64,000 nt of DNA. It comes from Polaromonas sp. OV174 (GTDB lineage: Bacteria; Pseudomonadota; Gammaproteobacteria; Burkholderiales; Burkholderiaceae_C). Below the pieces are notes generated by a model, which did no database searches, was not told the DNA's origin, and was given only the letters and a program-made list of their open reading frames with translations. Where the stretch lies: NCBI RefSeq assembly GCF_900112285.1, contig NZ_FOKZ01000018.1, forward strand, positions 26,690 through 90,689. Direction: 5' to 3'. A program made the translations under genes and the position numbers. The stretch's first letter is position 1. Each line of letters starts with the position of its first letter. Shown in pieces: positions 36,745-45,318 of the stretch.

Positions 36745-37281
36745 ATGACGACTGAAACCATCACCCTGGGCGGCGGCTGCTTCTGGTGCACCGAGGCGGT
36801 GTACGTCAAGGTGCGCGGCGTCATCGATGTCGAGTCGGGCTACAGCAACGGCCAGGAAGCGCGCCCCAGCTACGAGGACGTCTGCACCGGGCGCACCGGC
36901 TGCAACGAGGTCGTGAAGCTGGTGTACGACCCGGCCGAGATCACGCTGGGCGAGATCCTCGAAATCTTCTTCGTGATCCATGACCCGACCACGCTGAACC
37001 GCCAGGGTAATGACGCGGGCACGCAGTACCGCAGCGGCATTTATTATTCGACGCCCGAGCAAAAGCAGGTGGCCGACGACATGATCCGCCAGATGAGTCA
37101 GGACAAGCTGTTTGGCCAAGCGATAGTGACCGAGGTGCTGCCGCTGGCCAATTACTGGCCGGCCGAGGATTACCACCAGGACTTTTTCGAGAAAAACCCC
37201 TACCAGGGCTATTGCATGGCCGTGGCCGCGCCCAAGGTGGAGAAGTTTCGCAAAACCTTTGCGGCGCGGGTCAAGGCTTGA
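36745..37281 (+). CDS. msrA: Peptide methionine sulfoxide reductase MsrA
   Basis: Protein of 178 residues from ATG 36745. The active site GGGCFWCTEAVY is at about 9-20 (Cys nucleophile) with YSNGQEARPSYEDVCTGRTG and EDYHQDFFEKNP following. Reduces methionine-S-sulfoxide in proteins. Three extra in-frame bases upstream to 36685 lack family similarity. Probable terminator directly downstream. Confidence 0.93.
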   Translation: MTTETITLGGGCFWCTEAVYVKVRGVIDVESGYSNGQEARPSYEDVCTGRTGCNEVVKLVYDPAEITLGEILEIFFVIHDPTTLNRQGNDAGTQYRSGIYYSTPEQKQVADDMIRQMSQDKLFGQAIVTEVLPLANYWPAEDYHQDFFEKNPYQGYCMAVAAPKVEKFRKTFAARVKA

Positions 37282-37294
37282 TGCGTGAGAGAAC

Positions 37295-37319
37295 GGTTTT
37301 CGCCTTGAAAACCTGATTT
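37295..37319 (+). terminator. Terminator after msrA
   Basis: GGTTTTC (37295-37301) pairs with GAAAACC (37307-37313), loop of five, followed by TGATTTTTAAG. Confidence 0.5.
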
Positions 37320-37330
37320 TTAAGTAAAAA

Positions 37331-37382
37331 AGGCTTGTGAACCAATCGGAACGGGCGTAAGCAGCTATCAAATGAGTAGTAA
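37331..37382 (-). repeat. GCTAT-family dispersed repeat between msrA and the aspartoacylase-like gene
   Basis: Minus strand: ACTCATTTGATAGCTGCTT, ACGCCC, and AGGCTTG-like end AAGCCTTTTTT. Intergenic, in the convergent region. Confidence 0.65.
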
Positions 37383-37407
37383 TTCGTGCCCGGCGATTGG
37401 CCCGGTT

Positions 37408-38403
37408 TCAAGCCCGGCGCTGCGCGAAGTAAAACCACTCCTGCGCCACGCCGGCACCCGGGTTGGGAAACACCACAAAGCCGTCTTCGGGCGCCTTCAC
37501 TTCGGCGCCGCTGTAGCGCAGCCCTATCACTTCGCCGGCCTTCACCGCGTCAAAGCTGCGCCAGGCGCGGCTGAAGCTGTCGCCCACATGCTCGCGGTCT
37601 ATGACGTCGACCAGGCGCAGAATTTCCCGCTCGCCCTGGGCGGGCTGCAGCGGCAGCGGTGACAGGCCCAACAGGGCCAGCGTCTGCAAGATGGCGTGGC
37701 GCGCCACATTCACCGACTCGGGGTCATCGTGCTGGCCGCATTCCAGCGTCACGCCGTAGCCACCGGTTGAGCGCATGTATTCGGTGGTGCCCACGCCGTA
37801 GTTGGTGTCGGTCACCAGACTTTGCACGCGGCTGCCGCCTTCGGTGATGGGGGCGGCGGCGCGCCGCTTGACGCCGCGCGCATAGGTGTCCAGCCAGCCT
37901 TCCACGATGCGGTGTGGCCCGGTGTGCAGGGCCAACTGCATTTCCTGTGCAGCGTTGGCAAAGGGCTCAAGTTCACCGCGGTTGTTTTGCGGGCCAATCA
38001 TCACGAAAGGAGCGCCGCCGGTATGAAAGGAATGCAGGTCCAGCAGCGCGTCGTGCGCGTCCAGCAGCGGGCACAGCACGTTGGCGATGCGGTCCTCAAA
38101 GTCTTGCGGAATCGCGCTGGGCGCCATGTTGCGGTTCAGGTTGCGGTCGCCGGTGCGCTGCCCCAGCTGGTAGGCCAGCGGATTGGTGATGGGCACAAAG
38201 CTCACCGTGCCGCGCTCTATGGCCAGCGCGCCGCTGTCCAGCTCGGCCAGGATTTGCGTGATGGCGCGGGTGCCGCAAACCTCGTTGCCGTGTACCGCGC
38301 CCAGCACCAGCAGACGCGGGCCGGGCGCCAGGCCGTGGTAGCTATGGACGCGAAGATGGGAGGGCTGGCGTGAGTTTGGCGTTGGCGCACTGGCATGGGT
38401 CAT
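37408..38403 (-). CDS. Succinylglutamate desuccinylase/aspartoacylase family protein
   Basis: Zinc carboxypeptidase-like protein, 331 residues from ATG 38403. The zinc ligands are in LGAVHGNEVCGT (His and Glu) and the later His in LDLHSFHTGG; LECGQHDDPES follows. The family removes N-acyl groups from amino acids or related compounds; exact substrate unknown, and there are no arginine-catabolism genes nearby. In-frame sequence upstream of 38403 overlaps the divergent promoter region and is not used. Confidence 0.82.
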   Translation of the reverse strand: MTHASAPTPNSRQPSHLRVHSYHGLAPGPRLLVLGAVHGNEVCGTRAITQILAELDSGALAIERGTVSFVPITNPLAYQLGQRTGDRNLNRNMAPSAIPQDFEDRIANVLCPLLDAHDALLDLHSFHTGGAPFVMIGPQNNRGELEPFANAAQEMQLALHTGPHRIVEGWLDTYARGVKRRAAAPITEGGSRVQSLVTDTNYGVGTTEYMRSTGGYGVTLECGQHDDPESVNVARHAILQTLALLGLSPLPLQPAQGEREILRLVDVIDREHVGDSFSRAWRSFDAVKAGEVIGLRYSGAEVKAPEDGFVVFPNPGAGVAQEWFYFAQRRA

Positions 38404-38602
38404 GGCTGGTACCGTGGTAAAAGTTTCATGAGGGTTGGGGCTGAGTTTAGACCTTGATTTCGAGGTGTCAGCGGGGCCGGGCGGGATGAATGGAGCCGCC
38501 ATGGAAGGGCGTGATGGATCTTGGCATTCAGCGCTGCCGCGAAGGCCTGGCCGTCGGCAAAAACCGGGCATGAAGCCGGCGAACGCAAGCTACCATTGGG
38601 CG

Positions 38603-39562
38603 ATGAACCCGCTTGTCTTCGCTTCCTTGCTTCCGGTGGTTTTTTTGATTGCTACAGGTTTCGTAGCTGGTCGCGTAGGCTGGATAAGGGCTGTGGCTAT
38701 TAAAGACCTGTCAAACCTGGTTTTTCTGCTGCTCACGCCGGCGCTGCTGTTTCGCACCATGAGCCAGGTGCGCATAGAGCAGCTTGACTTCAAGCCGGTG
38801 GCGGCTTATTTCCTGGCGGTCATCATTTTGTTTGGCGGGACCTTGCTGCTGCAGGGCTTTAACCGCCGCGCCGCCGTGCAGGCGTTGGCTGCCACCTTTT
38901 CCAACACCGTGATGATTGGCATTGCCCTGGTTGGGCTGATGTACGGACCGGCCGGCCTGGTCACGCTGCTGACGCTGGTGTCCGTGCATTCGCTGGTGCT
39001 GCTGACCAGCGCAACGGTGGTGCTGGAGCTGGCCGTGGCGCATGAACAAAAGCAGGGCAGTGCAACGCTGGCGGCGCCGCCCCGGCATCCTGTGGCGACT
39101 GTTTTGATGGCCGTGAAGAATGCCTTGCTGCACCCGGTGCCGCTGCCCATCATGGCCGGCCTGCTGTTTGCCCAGACCGGATTGGCGATTCCCCAGGTGA
39201 TCGATAAGCCGCTTGAGTTGCTGGCCAATGCCTTTAGCCCGCTGGCTTTGGTGTTGGTGGGTGTGACCCTGGTGAGTACGCCGGTGGGACGCTACTGGCG
39301 ACCCGCGCTGGCATTGGCCAGTGTCAAGAATCTGCTGCACCCGCTGCTGGTGTTTGGCTTGTGCCGCCTGCTTGGTGTGGGCGGTCTGCCCATGACCGTG
39401 ATGGTGGTGGCTTCTGCCTTGCCGATAGGGGCCAATGTGTTTTTGTTTTCCCAGCGCTACCAGGTGGCGGAGGAGCTGATCACGGCCAGTGTGGTGGTGT
39501 CCACCGCGCTGGCGCTGCTGAGCTTGACGCTGGTGTTGCTGCTGCTGGGGCCGGTGAGCTGA
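38603..39562 (+). CDS. AEC-family permease (auxin efflux carrier / MdcF-like)
   Basis: Membrane protein of 319 residues from ATG 38603, with ten predicted helices in two halves. Typical features: the N-terminal LPVVFLIATGFVAGRVGW, FSNTVMIGIAL, and the C-terminal ASALPIGANVFLFSQRY. Members move malonate, malate or similar acids. The second stretch of helix 1 and the loop after it coincide with a GCTAT-family-like sequence (38651-38700). Divergent from the aspartoacylase-like gene. Confidence 0.85.
   Translation: MNPLVFASLLPVVFLIATGFVAGRVGWIRAVAIKDLSNLVFLLLTPALLFRTMSQVRIEQLDFKPVAAYFLAVIILFGGTLLLQGFNRRAAVQALAATFSNTVMIGIALVGLMYGPAGLVTLLTLVSVHSLVLLTSATVVLELAVAHEQKQGSATLAAPPRHPVATVLMAVKNALLHPVPLPIMAGLLFAQTGLAIPQVIDKPLELLANAFSPLALVLVGVTLVSTPVGRYWRPALALASVKNLLHPLLVFGLCRLLGVGGLPMTVMVVASALPIGANVFLFSQRYQVAEELITASVVVSTALALLSLTLVLLLLGPVS
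38651..38700 (+). repeat. Possible GCTAT-family repeat inside the AEC permease gene
   Basis: GCTACAGGTTTCGTAGCTGG then TCGCGTA and AAGGGCTGTGGC resemble the family core. Its reading frame is the same as in the AlkA-type copy (GCT ... TTC RTA GCT GGT). It is weaker than the other copies and could be convergence. Confidence 0.4.
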
Positions 39563-39608
39563 CTATTTTTTTGAGAGCTTTTGGATGTTGTTTTTGTAAT
39601 CCCTTCCC

Positions 39609-39947
39609 GTGTCGGCGCAGACCATTGGCCTGTTGCTGCTGTCCAATGTCTTCATGACTTTTGCCTAGTATGGGCATCTGAAAAATCTGGCGACATCACC
39701 CTGGTTTGTGGCCGCCCTCGTCAGTTGGGGCATTGCCCTGTTCGAGTACATGTTTCAGGTGCCGGGCAACCGGATCGGCTTCACCCAGTTCAGCGTCGGG
39801 CAGCTCAAGATCATGCAGGAAGTCATCACGCTGACGGTGTTCGTGCCTTTTGCCGTGTTTTATTTGAACGAGCCCCTGAAGCTGGATTATTTGTGGGCGG
39901 CCTTGTGCATGGTGGGCGCCATTTACTTCATTTTTCGTAGCGCGTAA
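39609..39947 (+). pseudogene. DUF486/DMT-family small membrane protein, interrupted by a stop codon
   Basis: From GTG 39609 the frame reads SAQTIGLLLLSNVFMTFA, then TAG at 39666-39668, then YGHLKNLATSPWF and on to a normal C-terminus (LWAALCMVGAIYFIFRSA). DUF486 proteins have Trp at this point (FAWYGHLK), so the stop is best read as a TGG to TAG change. Apart from that the frame is open over 112 codons and well conserved, so the loss is recent or the codon is read through, or it is a sequencing error. A shorter protein from ATG 39708 (79 residues) would lack the first membrane segment. Confidence 0.75.
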
Positions 39948-40056
39948 ACACGTTCTATAGGGCGTTTTCCCTGTGTTTGGGTCCGAAAAAGCATCGCGGT
40001 TAAACTTTCCCCAGTTTTAAAACGTCAATTTCTGACCTAATTTTTGAGGATCCAGC

Positions 40057-40704
40057 ATGCTGTTTGGCAAGTTGCTGCCGCGCGAAGGTAATTTTTTTGA
40101 GATGTTCAACCAGCATGCCGATCGCATCGTGGAGGCCGCACACGCCTTCTCGAAGATGGTCGCCAACTACAGCGACGTGGAAAAACGCGAAGCTTATAAC
40201 CGGGAGGTTGACAACGCAGAGCGTGCCGCTGACCGGGTGACCCAGGAGGTCAATCGTGCGCTGCACAAGACCTTCATCACCCCGATCGATCGTGATCAGA
40301 TCCACCAGCTCATCAACAACATGGACGATGTGGCCGACCTGATCCAGGATTCCGCCGAAACCATGGTGCTGTATGACGTGCGCCACATGACGGACGACAT
40401 CGTGCGTCTGACCGATCTGAGCGTCAAGTGCTGCGAGCGGCTCAAGGATGCCGTGGCGCTGATCGGCAAGGTTCGCGATGCCGCGACCGCCGAGGCCACG
40501 CTCAAGACCTGCGAGGAAATCGACAAGCTCGAATCCGACGCCGACCGCGTGATGCGCTCGGCCATGAGCCGGTTGTTCCGCGAAGAGTCCGATGTGCGCG
40601 AGCTCATCAAGCTCAAGGCGGTTTACGAGTTGCTGGAGACCATCACCGACAAATGTGAGGATGTGGCCAATCTGATCGAGGGCATCGTCCTCGAAAATTC
40701 CTGA
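40057..40704 (+). CDS. DUF47/PhoU-like phosphate transport accessory protein
   Basis: All-helical protein of 215 residues of the DUF47 (TIGR00153, YkaA) family: LPREGNFFEMFNQHADRIVEAA at the N-terminus, FITPIDRDQIHQLINNMDDVAD in the middle and YELLETITDKCEDVANLIEGIVLE at the end. Such proteins accompany Pit transporters and probably adjust their activity. ATG 40057 has GAGGAT upstream; the pit gene follows at 26 bases. Confidence 0.9.
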   Translation: MLFGKLLPREGNFFEMFNQHADRIVEAAHAFSKMVANYSDVEKREAYNREVDNAERAADRVTQEVNRALHKTFITPIDRDQIHQLINNMDDVADLIQDSAETMVLYDVRHMTDDIVRLTDLSVKCCERLKDAVALIGKVRDAATAEATLKTCEEIDKLESDADRVMRSAMSRLFREESDVRELIKLKAVYELLETITDKCEDVANLIEGIVLENS

Positions 40705-40730
40705 TCATCGGCCACTAACCAATTCCTCTC

Positions 40731-41741
40731 ATGCAAACCGTACAGACCGCCCTGTGGGTCGTAGCCCTGCTGGTATTCATGGCCATTGCCTTTGACTTCA
40801 TGAATGGCTTTCATGATGCAGCCAACTCAATCGCCACGGTGGTGTCCACCGGCGTTCTCAAGCCCGGCCACGCCGTCATCTTTGCGGCCAGCTTTAATTT
40901 GCTGGCCCTTTTTATCTTCCATCTCAGTGTGGCCGCCACGGTAGGCAAGGGCATAGTCCAGCCCGGGGTGGTGGATACGCATGTCGTTTTCGGGGCCCTG
41001 ATGGGGGCCATCACCTGGAATCTGGTGACCTGGTATTACGGCATTCCCAGCAGCTCGTCGCATGCCCTGATAGGCGGCATTGTGGGTGCGGTGATGGCTA
41101 AGTCCGGCGCGCATTCGCTGGTGTCGGGCGGCATCATGAAGACGATAGCCTTCATTTTTGTCTCACCGTTGCTGGGTTTCCTGCTCGGCTCGCTGATGAT
41201 GGTGGTGGTGGCCTGGGTCTGCCGCCGCGCCACGCCGTCCAAGGTTGACCGCTGGTTTCGCCGTCTTCAACTGGTGTCCGCGGGGGCCTATAGCCTGGGT
41301 CACGGTGGCAACGATGCGCAAAAAACCATAGGCATTATCTGGATGCTGCTGATCGCCACCGGCTATGCCTCGGCCAACGACGCCTTGCCGCCGACCTGGA
41401 CGATTGTGAGCTGCTATGTGGCAATTGCGGCCGGCACCATGTTTGGCGGCTGGCGCATCGTCAAGACCATGGGGCAGAAGATCACCAAACTCAAGCCAGT
41501 GGGTGGTTTTTGCGCCGAAACCGGTGGTGCTTTGACGCTGTTTCTGGCAACCGCGCTGGGCATCCCGGTGTCGACCACGCACACCATCACGGGCGCCATC
41601 GTCGGCGTAGGCTCCACCCAGCGCGCCTCTGCTGTGCGTTGGGGTGTGGCCGGCAATATTGTCTGGGCCTGGATACTCACCATTCCAGCGTCCGCCTTCG
41701 TGGCGGCGATCGCCTATTGGGTGAGTTTTCAGATTTTTTGA
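40731..41741 (+). CDS. pit: Inorganic phosphate transporter, Pit family
   Basis: Membrane protein of 336 residues with about ten helices and the two PHO4 signature repeats: FDFMNGFHDAANSIATVV near 20-38 and GGNDAQKTIGII near 195. Low-affinity metal-phosphate/proton symporter. Shorter than E. coli PitA (499) but typical for beta-proteobacterial members paired with DUF47. Confidence 0.92.
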   Translation: MQTVQTALWVVALLVFMAIAFDFMNGFHDAANSIATVVSTGVLKPGHAVIFAASFNLLALFIFHLSVAATVGKGIVQPGVVDTHVVFGALMGAITWNLVTWYYGIPSSSSHALIGGIVGAVMAKSGAHSLVSGGIMKTIAFIFVSPLLGFLLGSLMMVVVAWVCRRATPSKVDRWFRRLQLVSAGAYSLGHGGNDAQKTIGIIWMLLIATGYASANDALPPTWTIVSCYVAIAAGTMFGGWRIVKTMGQKITKLKPVGGFCAETGGALTLFLATALGIPVSTTHTITGAIVGVGSTQRASAVRWGVAGNIVWAWILTIPASAFVAAIAYWVSFQIF

Positions 41742-41744
41742 TTT

Positions 41745-41800
41745 GCTATTGTTTGAATAGCGCTCTACGCCCAAAGGTATTGGGCTAGAGCCATTTTTAT
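41745..41800 (+). repeat. GCTAT-family dispersed repeat between pit and the TM2 gene
   Basis: GCTATTGTTTGAATAGCG, CTACGCCC, TGGGCTAGAGCC and ATTTTTA. Begins four bases after the pit stop codon and reaches the stop codon of the convergent TM2 gene. Confidence 0.75.
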
Positions 41801-42255
41801 TGCGATATCTTGCGCGCTTCCTCGACCTGGTGCTCGAAATAGCGCTGGAAGCTGAAGGCAATGCTGGACATCAAGGCAACCGTGCCAAACAGCAAGGAAA
41901 ATACCAGCGCACCAATGGTCAGCCAGCTGGTATTGCCAGCGACTGCATTGGGCGTGCCAGGGTTGTAGCGGGCATTCCATTTTTCGGATGACATCAGTCC
42001 GTAATAGATGGCGGTCAGCGCGGTGCCGGCCAGCGTAAAGCCCAGCAGCGGAATCAGCAGCCAGGCCAGTTGATCGTCCTGGCCGTAAAACCGGACGCGC
42101 TCGACCCCCCACCAGCCCAGGGCCGCCAACATCGGATGCACCCAGGCCCACAGGTCATTCCAGCCAAACAGATAAAAGCGATGCAGCCCAAGTTGGCCGC
42201 CTATGAAGGCCAGCCAGGCGGCTGCCGTTTTGTTTTTCAGGGGGAGTGATTTCAT
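41797..42255 (-). CDS. TM2-domain membrane protein
   Basis: Protein of 152 residues. The N-terminal half is TM2-like: KTAAAWLAFIGGQLGLHRFYLFG with the conserved GLHRFYLG-type motif, followed by three further hydrophobic segments and a charged C-terminus. Function unknown. It is separated from the GNAT gene upstream by seven bases, so probably co-transcribed. Confidence 0.75.
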   Translation of the reverse strand: MKSLPLKNKTAAAWLAFIGGQLGLHRFYLFGWNDLWAWVHPMLAALGWWGVERVRFYGQDDQLAWLLIPLLGFTLAGTALTAIYYGLMSSEKWNARYNPGTPNAVAGNTSWLTIGALVFSLLFGTVALMSSIAFSFQRYFEHQVEEARKISQ

Positions 42256-42262
42256 GCCGGGA

Positions 42263-42799
42263 TTATGGAACGGATGGTGTCACGGGCGGCCGCGTGTCGC
42301 CCAAGCCCAGGGTTTTTTGCATGATGACGATGTCGCGCCAGGCACCGAATTTCCAGCCGCAAGACTCGATGACGCCTACCTGCGTGAAACCTAGCGCCCT
42401 ATGCACGCCGACGGAGCCGGCGTTGGCCGAATCGCCCACGATGGCCATGACTTTACGAACGCCCACCGCCTCGCAGCGTGCCAGCAGCTCGGTCAGCAGG
42501 GCGCGGCCCAGACCTCGGCGCTGCAGATCCGGCGCCAGGTAAATCGAATCTTCCACCGAATAGCGGTAGGCCGGTCTGGGTTTGAACCAGTTGCCGTAGG
42601 CAAAGCCGGCGATGTTTTCGTCCTGCTCGGCGACCAGGTAGGGCAGGCCCTTGGCGAGCACATCGGCGCGGCGCGCGGCCATGTCGCTGGCGCTGGGCGG
42701 CTCGGTTTCAAAAGTGCCCGTGCCGTGCAGCACATGGTGAGCGTAGATGGCTGTGATGGCGGGAATGTCTTGGTCGTGGCTGGGGCGTATGAGAAGCAT
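42263..42799 (-). CDS. GNAT N-acetyltransferase, phosphinothricin-type
   Basis: Protein of 178 residues from ATG 42799. Acetyl-CoA loop QRRGLGRALLTELL at about 90-103; the overall pattern (IRPSHDQDIPAITAIYAHHV, TFETEPPSA, YRYSVEDSIYL) is that of the Pat/Bar/MddA group, which acetylates phosphinothricin, methionine sulfoximine or amino acids. Chosen over a TTG start three codons earlier. Confidence 0.87.
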   Translation of the reverse strand: MLLIRPSHDQDIPAITAIYAHHVLHGTGTFETEPPSASDMAARRADVLAKGLPYLVAEQDENIAGFAYGNWFKPRPAYRYSVEDSIYLAPDLQRRGLGRALLTELLARCEAVGVRKVMAIVGDSANAGSVGVHRALGFTQVGVIESCGWKFGAWRDIVIMQKTLGLGDTRPPVTPSVP

Positions 42800-42995
42800 G
42801 TGGGGCAAGTGTCCGGGGTGGGGGCTTTGACGGGAGTGCGGAAAGAGGCAATTTTGCGCTAAAACGGCAGTCGGTCTGGCGGCGGGTTACAATCGCAGGC
42901 TTTGCAGCATTTCGCTGGCCGGGTGGCCATGTCGTGTGTCTCAAGCGCTGCAGAAATATTTGGGGTACTTTTACCCCGCCACCCAAGGATAAATC

Positions 42996-43256
42996 ATGGT
43001 CGTCATCCGACTTTCACGCGGCGGTTCCAAGCATCGTCCCTTTTTCAATATCGTTGTGGCTGACAAGCGCGTCCGTCGCGATGGTCGCTTTATCGAGCGC
43101 ATCGGTTTTTACAACCCGCTCGCCAAAGGTGGCGAAGAAGGCCTGCGCATTGCGCAAGACCGTTTGACCCACTGGGTCGGTGTGGGTGCCCAGGCGTCCC
43201 CTACCGTTGAGCGTCTGATCAAGCAGGGCGCCAAGGCTGCTCCTGTCGTCGCTTAA
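42996..43256 (+). CDS. rpsP: 30S ribosomal protein S16
   Basis: Protein of 86 residues, full length: [20 protein letters not shown], then [16 protein letters not shown]. First gene of rpsP-rimM-trmD, with rplS behind its own promoter. A TTACAAT at about 42887-42893 may be the -10 element; I see no matching -35. Confidence 0.97.
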   Translation: MVVIRLSRGGSKHRPFFNIVVADKRVRRDGRFIERIGFYNPLAKGGEEGLRIAQDRLTHWVGVGAQASPTVERLIKQGAKAAPVVA

Positions 43257-43273
43257 ATTTCTCTGAAGTTTCA

Positions 43274-43882
43274 ATGTTGCCCGACCTTCAGTTGTCCACG
43301 GTCTTGACGCCGTCAAGCCTTCCGGATGACGCCGTCGAGGTCGGGCGCATTTTGGATGCCTGGGGTGTCAAGGGCTGGGTGAAAATCCTGCCGCACAGCA
43401 CCGATCCAGACGCCATTTTGTCGGCGAAATCCTGGTTTCTCCAGGCGCCCGACGCCAAATTTCGTCCCGGTTTCAATGCTTTTCCCGGCACGGTGTCTCT
43501 CCGTGTGGATGAGGCCAAAATCCATTCCGATTCGGTGGTCGCCAAAATCAGCGGCCTCGATGACCGCAACGCCGCCGAAGCCTTGCGCGGCGTGCGAATT
43601 TTTCTGCCGCGCAGCAGCTTTCCTACTGCCTCCAAAGACGAGTATTACTGGGTCGACCTGATCGGCTTGAATGTCGTCAATCGCGAAGGCGTGGCGCTGG
43701 GTTGCGTGCGCGACCTGATGGCCACAGGCCCTCACTCGGTGCTGTGTGTTGAATACACCGAGACCAAGGAAGATGGTGCGAGCAGCACGGCCGAGCGCAT
43801 GATTCCTTTCGTTTCGGCCTATGTCGATGCGGTGGATATCGCCGGCAAATGCATCACCGTTGACTGGCAGCCCGACTATTGA
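43274..43882 (+). CDS. rimM: Ribosome maturation factor RimM
   Basis: Protein of 202 residues: an N-terminal RimM barrel (VEVGRILDAWGVKGWVKI) and a C-terminal PRC barrel (EYYWVDLIGLNVVNREG ... RMIPFVSAYVDAVD). Needed for 30S head maturation, binding S19. Starts 17 bases behind rpsP. Confidence 0.95.
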   Translation: MLPDLQLSTVLTPSSLPDDAVEVGRILDAWGVKGWVKILPHSTDPDAILSAKSWFLQAPDAKFRPGFNAFPGTVSLRVDEAKIHSDSVVAKISGLDDRNAAEALRGVRIFLPRSSFPTASKDEYYWVDLIGLNVVNREGVALGCVRDLMATGPHSVLCVEYTETKEDGASSTAERMIPFVSAYVDAVDIAGKCITVDWQPDY

Positions 43883-43953
43883 TATCTAGGCTTCAAGGCG
43901 GCTTGTCTTGAGGTCTTTCGCGCCCTGTCTCTTGCGCGCAAAATGGCTATTCC

Positions 43954-44733
43954 ATGCGCTTTGATGTCATCACCCTTTTTCCCGAACTGTTTGCTCCATT
44001 TCTGATCAGCGGCGTGACTCGTCGCGCCTACGAAACCGGCCTGGTCGAGGTCAAGCTCTGGAACCCGCGCGATTTTGCCGGGGGCAATTACCGCCGCGTC
44101 GATGACCGGCCCTTTGGCGGCGGCCCCGGCATGGTGATGATGGCCGAGCCGCTCGCCCTGTGCCTGGAAAGCCTGCGTGCCGATCGCGCCGCCTGCGCGA
44201 CTCCGGCAGCGCCCACCGTTCTTTTTTCTCCCATAGGCCAGGCTTTGAATCATGCTGCTGTGGAGCGCTGGTCGGCCAGCAGTGGGGCGGTGTTGATTTG
44301 TGGCCGATACGAGGGCCTGGATCAGCGCTTTATAGATACCTATATTGATCATCAGATCAGTCTGGGGGATTTTGTGCTGTCGGGTGGCGAGATTGCCGCC
44401 ATGGCACTGTTGGATGCTGTCGCCAGGCTGCAGCCTGGTGTGCTCAACGACGAGGGCAGCCATCAGTTCGACAGCTTCAATCCGGCGCTCGACGGCCTGC
44501 TGGATTGCCCCCACTACACCCGGCCTGAGGCCTGGCGCGACCAGTCGGTGCCGGCTATTTTGCTGTCTGGCAATCATGCCCATATCGAGCGCTGGCGCCG
44601 TGAGCAGCGCTTGGCCCTGACGCAGCGCGAACGCCCCGAACTGGTTCAGGCGGCTCGTACGGCTGGCCATTTGACGGCTGGTGACGAGGCTTTTTTGGCC
44701 GATTTGATTGAAAATCCCGAGCAGGACGCCTGA
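43954..44733 (+). CDS. trmD: tRNA (guanine-N1)-methyltransferase TrmD
   Basis: Protein of 259 residues making m1G37 in tRNA. SPOUT knot signatures are intact: FDVITLFPELF at the start, DDRPFGGGPGMVMM, ICGRYEGLDQRF, and QISLGDFVLSGGEIAAM. Third gene of the block, 71 bases behind rimM. Confidence 0.97.
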   Translation: MRFDVITLFPELFAPFLISGVTRRAYETGLVEVKLWNPRDFAGGNYRRVDDRPFGGGPGMVMMAEPLALCLESLRADRAACATPAAPTVLFSPIGQALNHAAVERWSASSGAVLICGRYEGLDQRFIDTYIDHQISLGDFVLSGGEIAAMALLDAVARLQPGVLNDEGSHQFDSFNPALDGLLDCPHYTRPEAWRDQSVPAILLSGNHAHIERWRREQRLALTQRERPELVQAARTAGHLTAGDEAFLADLIENPEQDA

Positions 44734-44745
44734 AACCTCGCGAGT

Positions 44746-44754
44746 TGCTATAAT
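44746..44754 (+). promoter_or_regulatory. Extended -10 promoter for rplS
   Basis: TGC-TATAAT at 44746-44754, a perfect extended -10 element, with no recognisable -35. The leader to the rplS start would be about 110 bases. It lets rplS be read apart from trmD. Confidence 0.6.
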
Positions 44755-44873
44755 CAAAGGCTTTTCGATCCTCTGGCGGCCACTGCAACCATTTGATTTT
44801 TCATAGAAGAAATCATGGATTTGCGGTCTTTAGCGTAGCGCGTGAATGAGCGAAAAAGTTAGATGGAAAAATT

Positions 44874-45251
44874 ATGAATCTGATCCAGACTCTTGAGCAG
44901 GAAGAAATCGCCCGCTTGAACAAGACCATTCCTGTTTACGCACCTGGTGACACCGTCATCGTGAGCGTCAACGTGGTTGAAGGTACCCGCAAGCGTGTGC
45001 AGGCTTTTGAAGGTGTGGTGATTGCCAAGCGCAATCGCGGCCTCAATTCCAGCTTTATCGTTCGCAAGATCTCCAATGGAGAAGGCGTCGAGCGTACCTT
45101 CCAGGTTTACAGCCCACTGATCGCCAAGATTGAAGTCAAGCGTCGTGGTGATGTGCGTCGTGCCAAGCTGTACTATCTGCGTAGCCGCAGCGGCAAATCG
45201 GCCCGTATCAAGGAAAAGCTGGGTACCAAAGCGGCTGTCAAGGCCGCATAA
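44874..45251 (+). CDS. rplS: 50S ribosomal protein L19
   Basis: Protein of 125 residues: [20 protein letters not shown], then [20 protein letters not shown] and the basic C-terminus. Own promoter at 44746 and a strong terminator at 45270. Confidence 0.97.
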   Translation: MNLIQTLEQEEIARLNKTIPVYAPGDTVIVSVNVVEGTRKRVQAFEGVVIAKRNRGLNSSFIVRKISNGEGVERTFQVYSPLIAKIEVKRRGDVRRAKLYYLRSRSGKSARIKEKLGTKAAVKAA

Positions 45252-45269
45252 AGACTGCTTAGCTCTCGA

Positions 45270-45297
45270 AAAGCCGCTCTTTTGGGCGGCTTTTTTA
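45270..45297 (+). terminator. Rho-independent terminator after rplS
   Basis: AAAAGCCGC (45270-45278) pairs with GCGGCTTTT (45287-45295), eight-base loop, T run continues to 45297. Confidence 0.85.
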
Positions 45298-45318
45298 CGT
45301 CTCTACTTTGGGCCCGTC

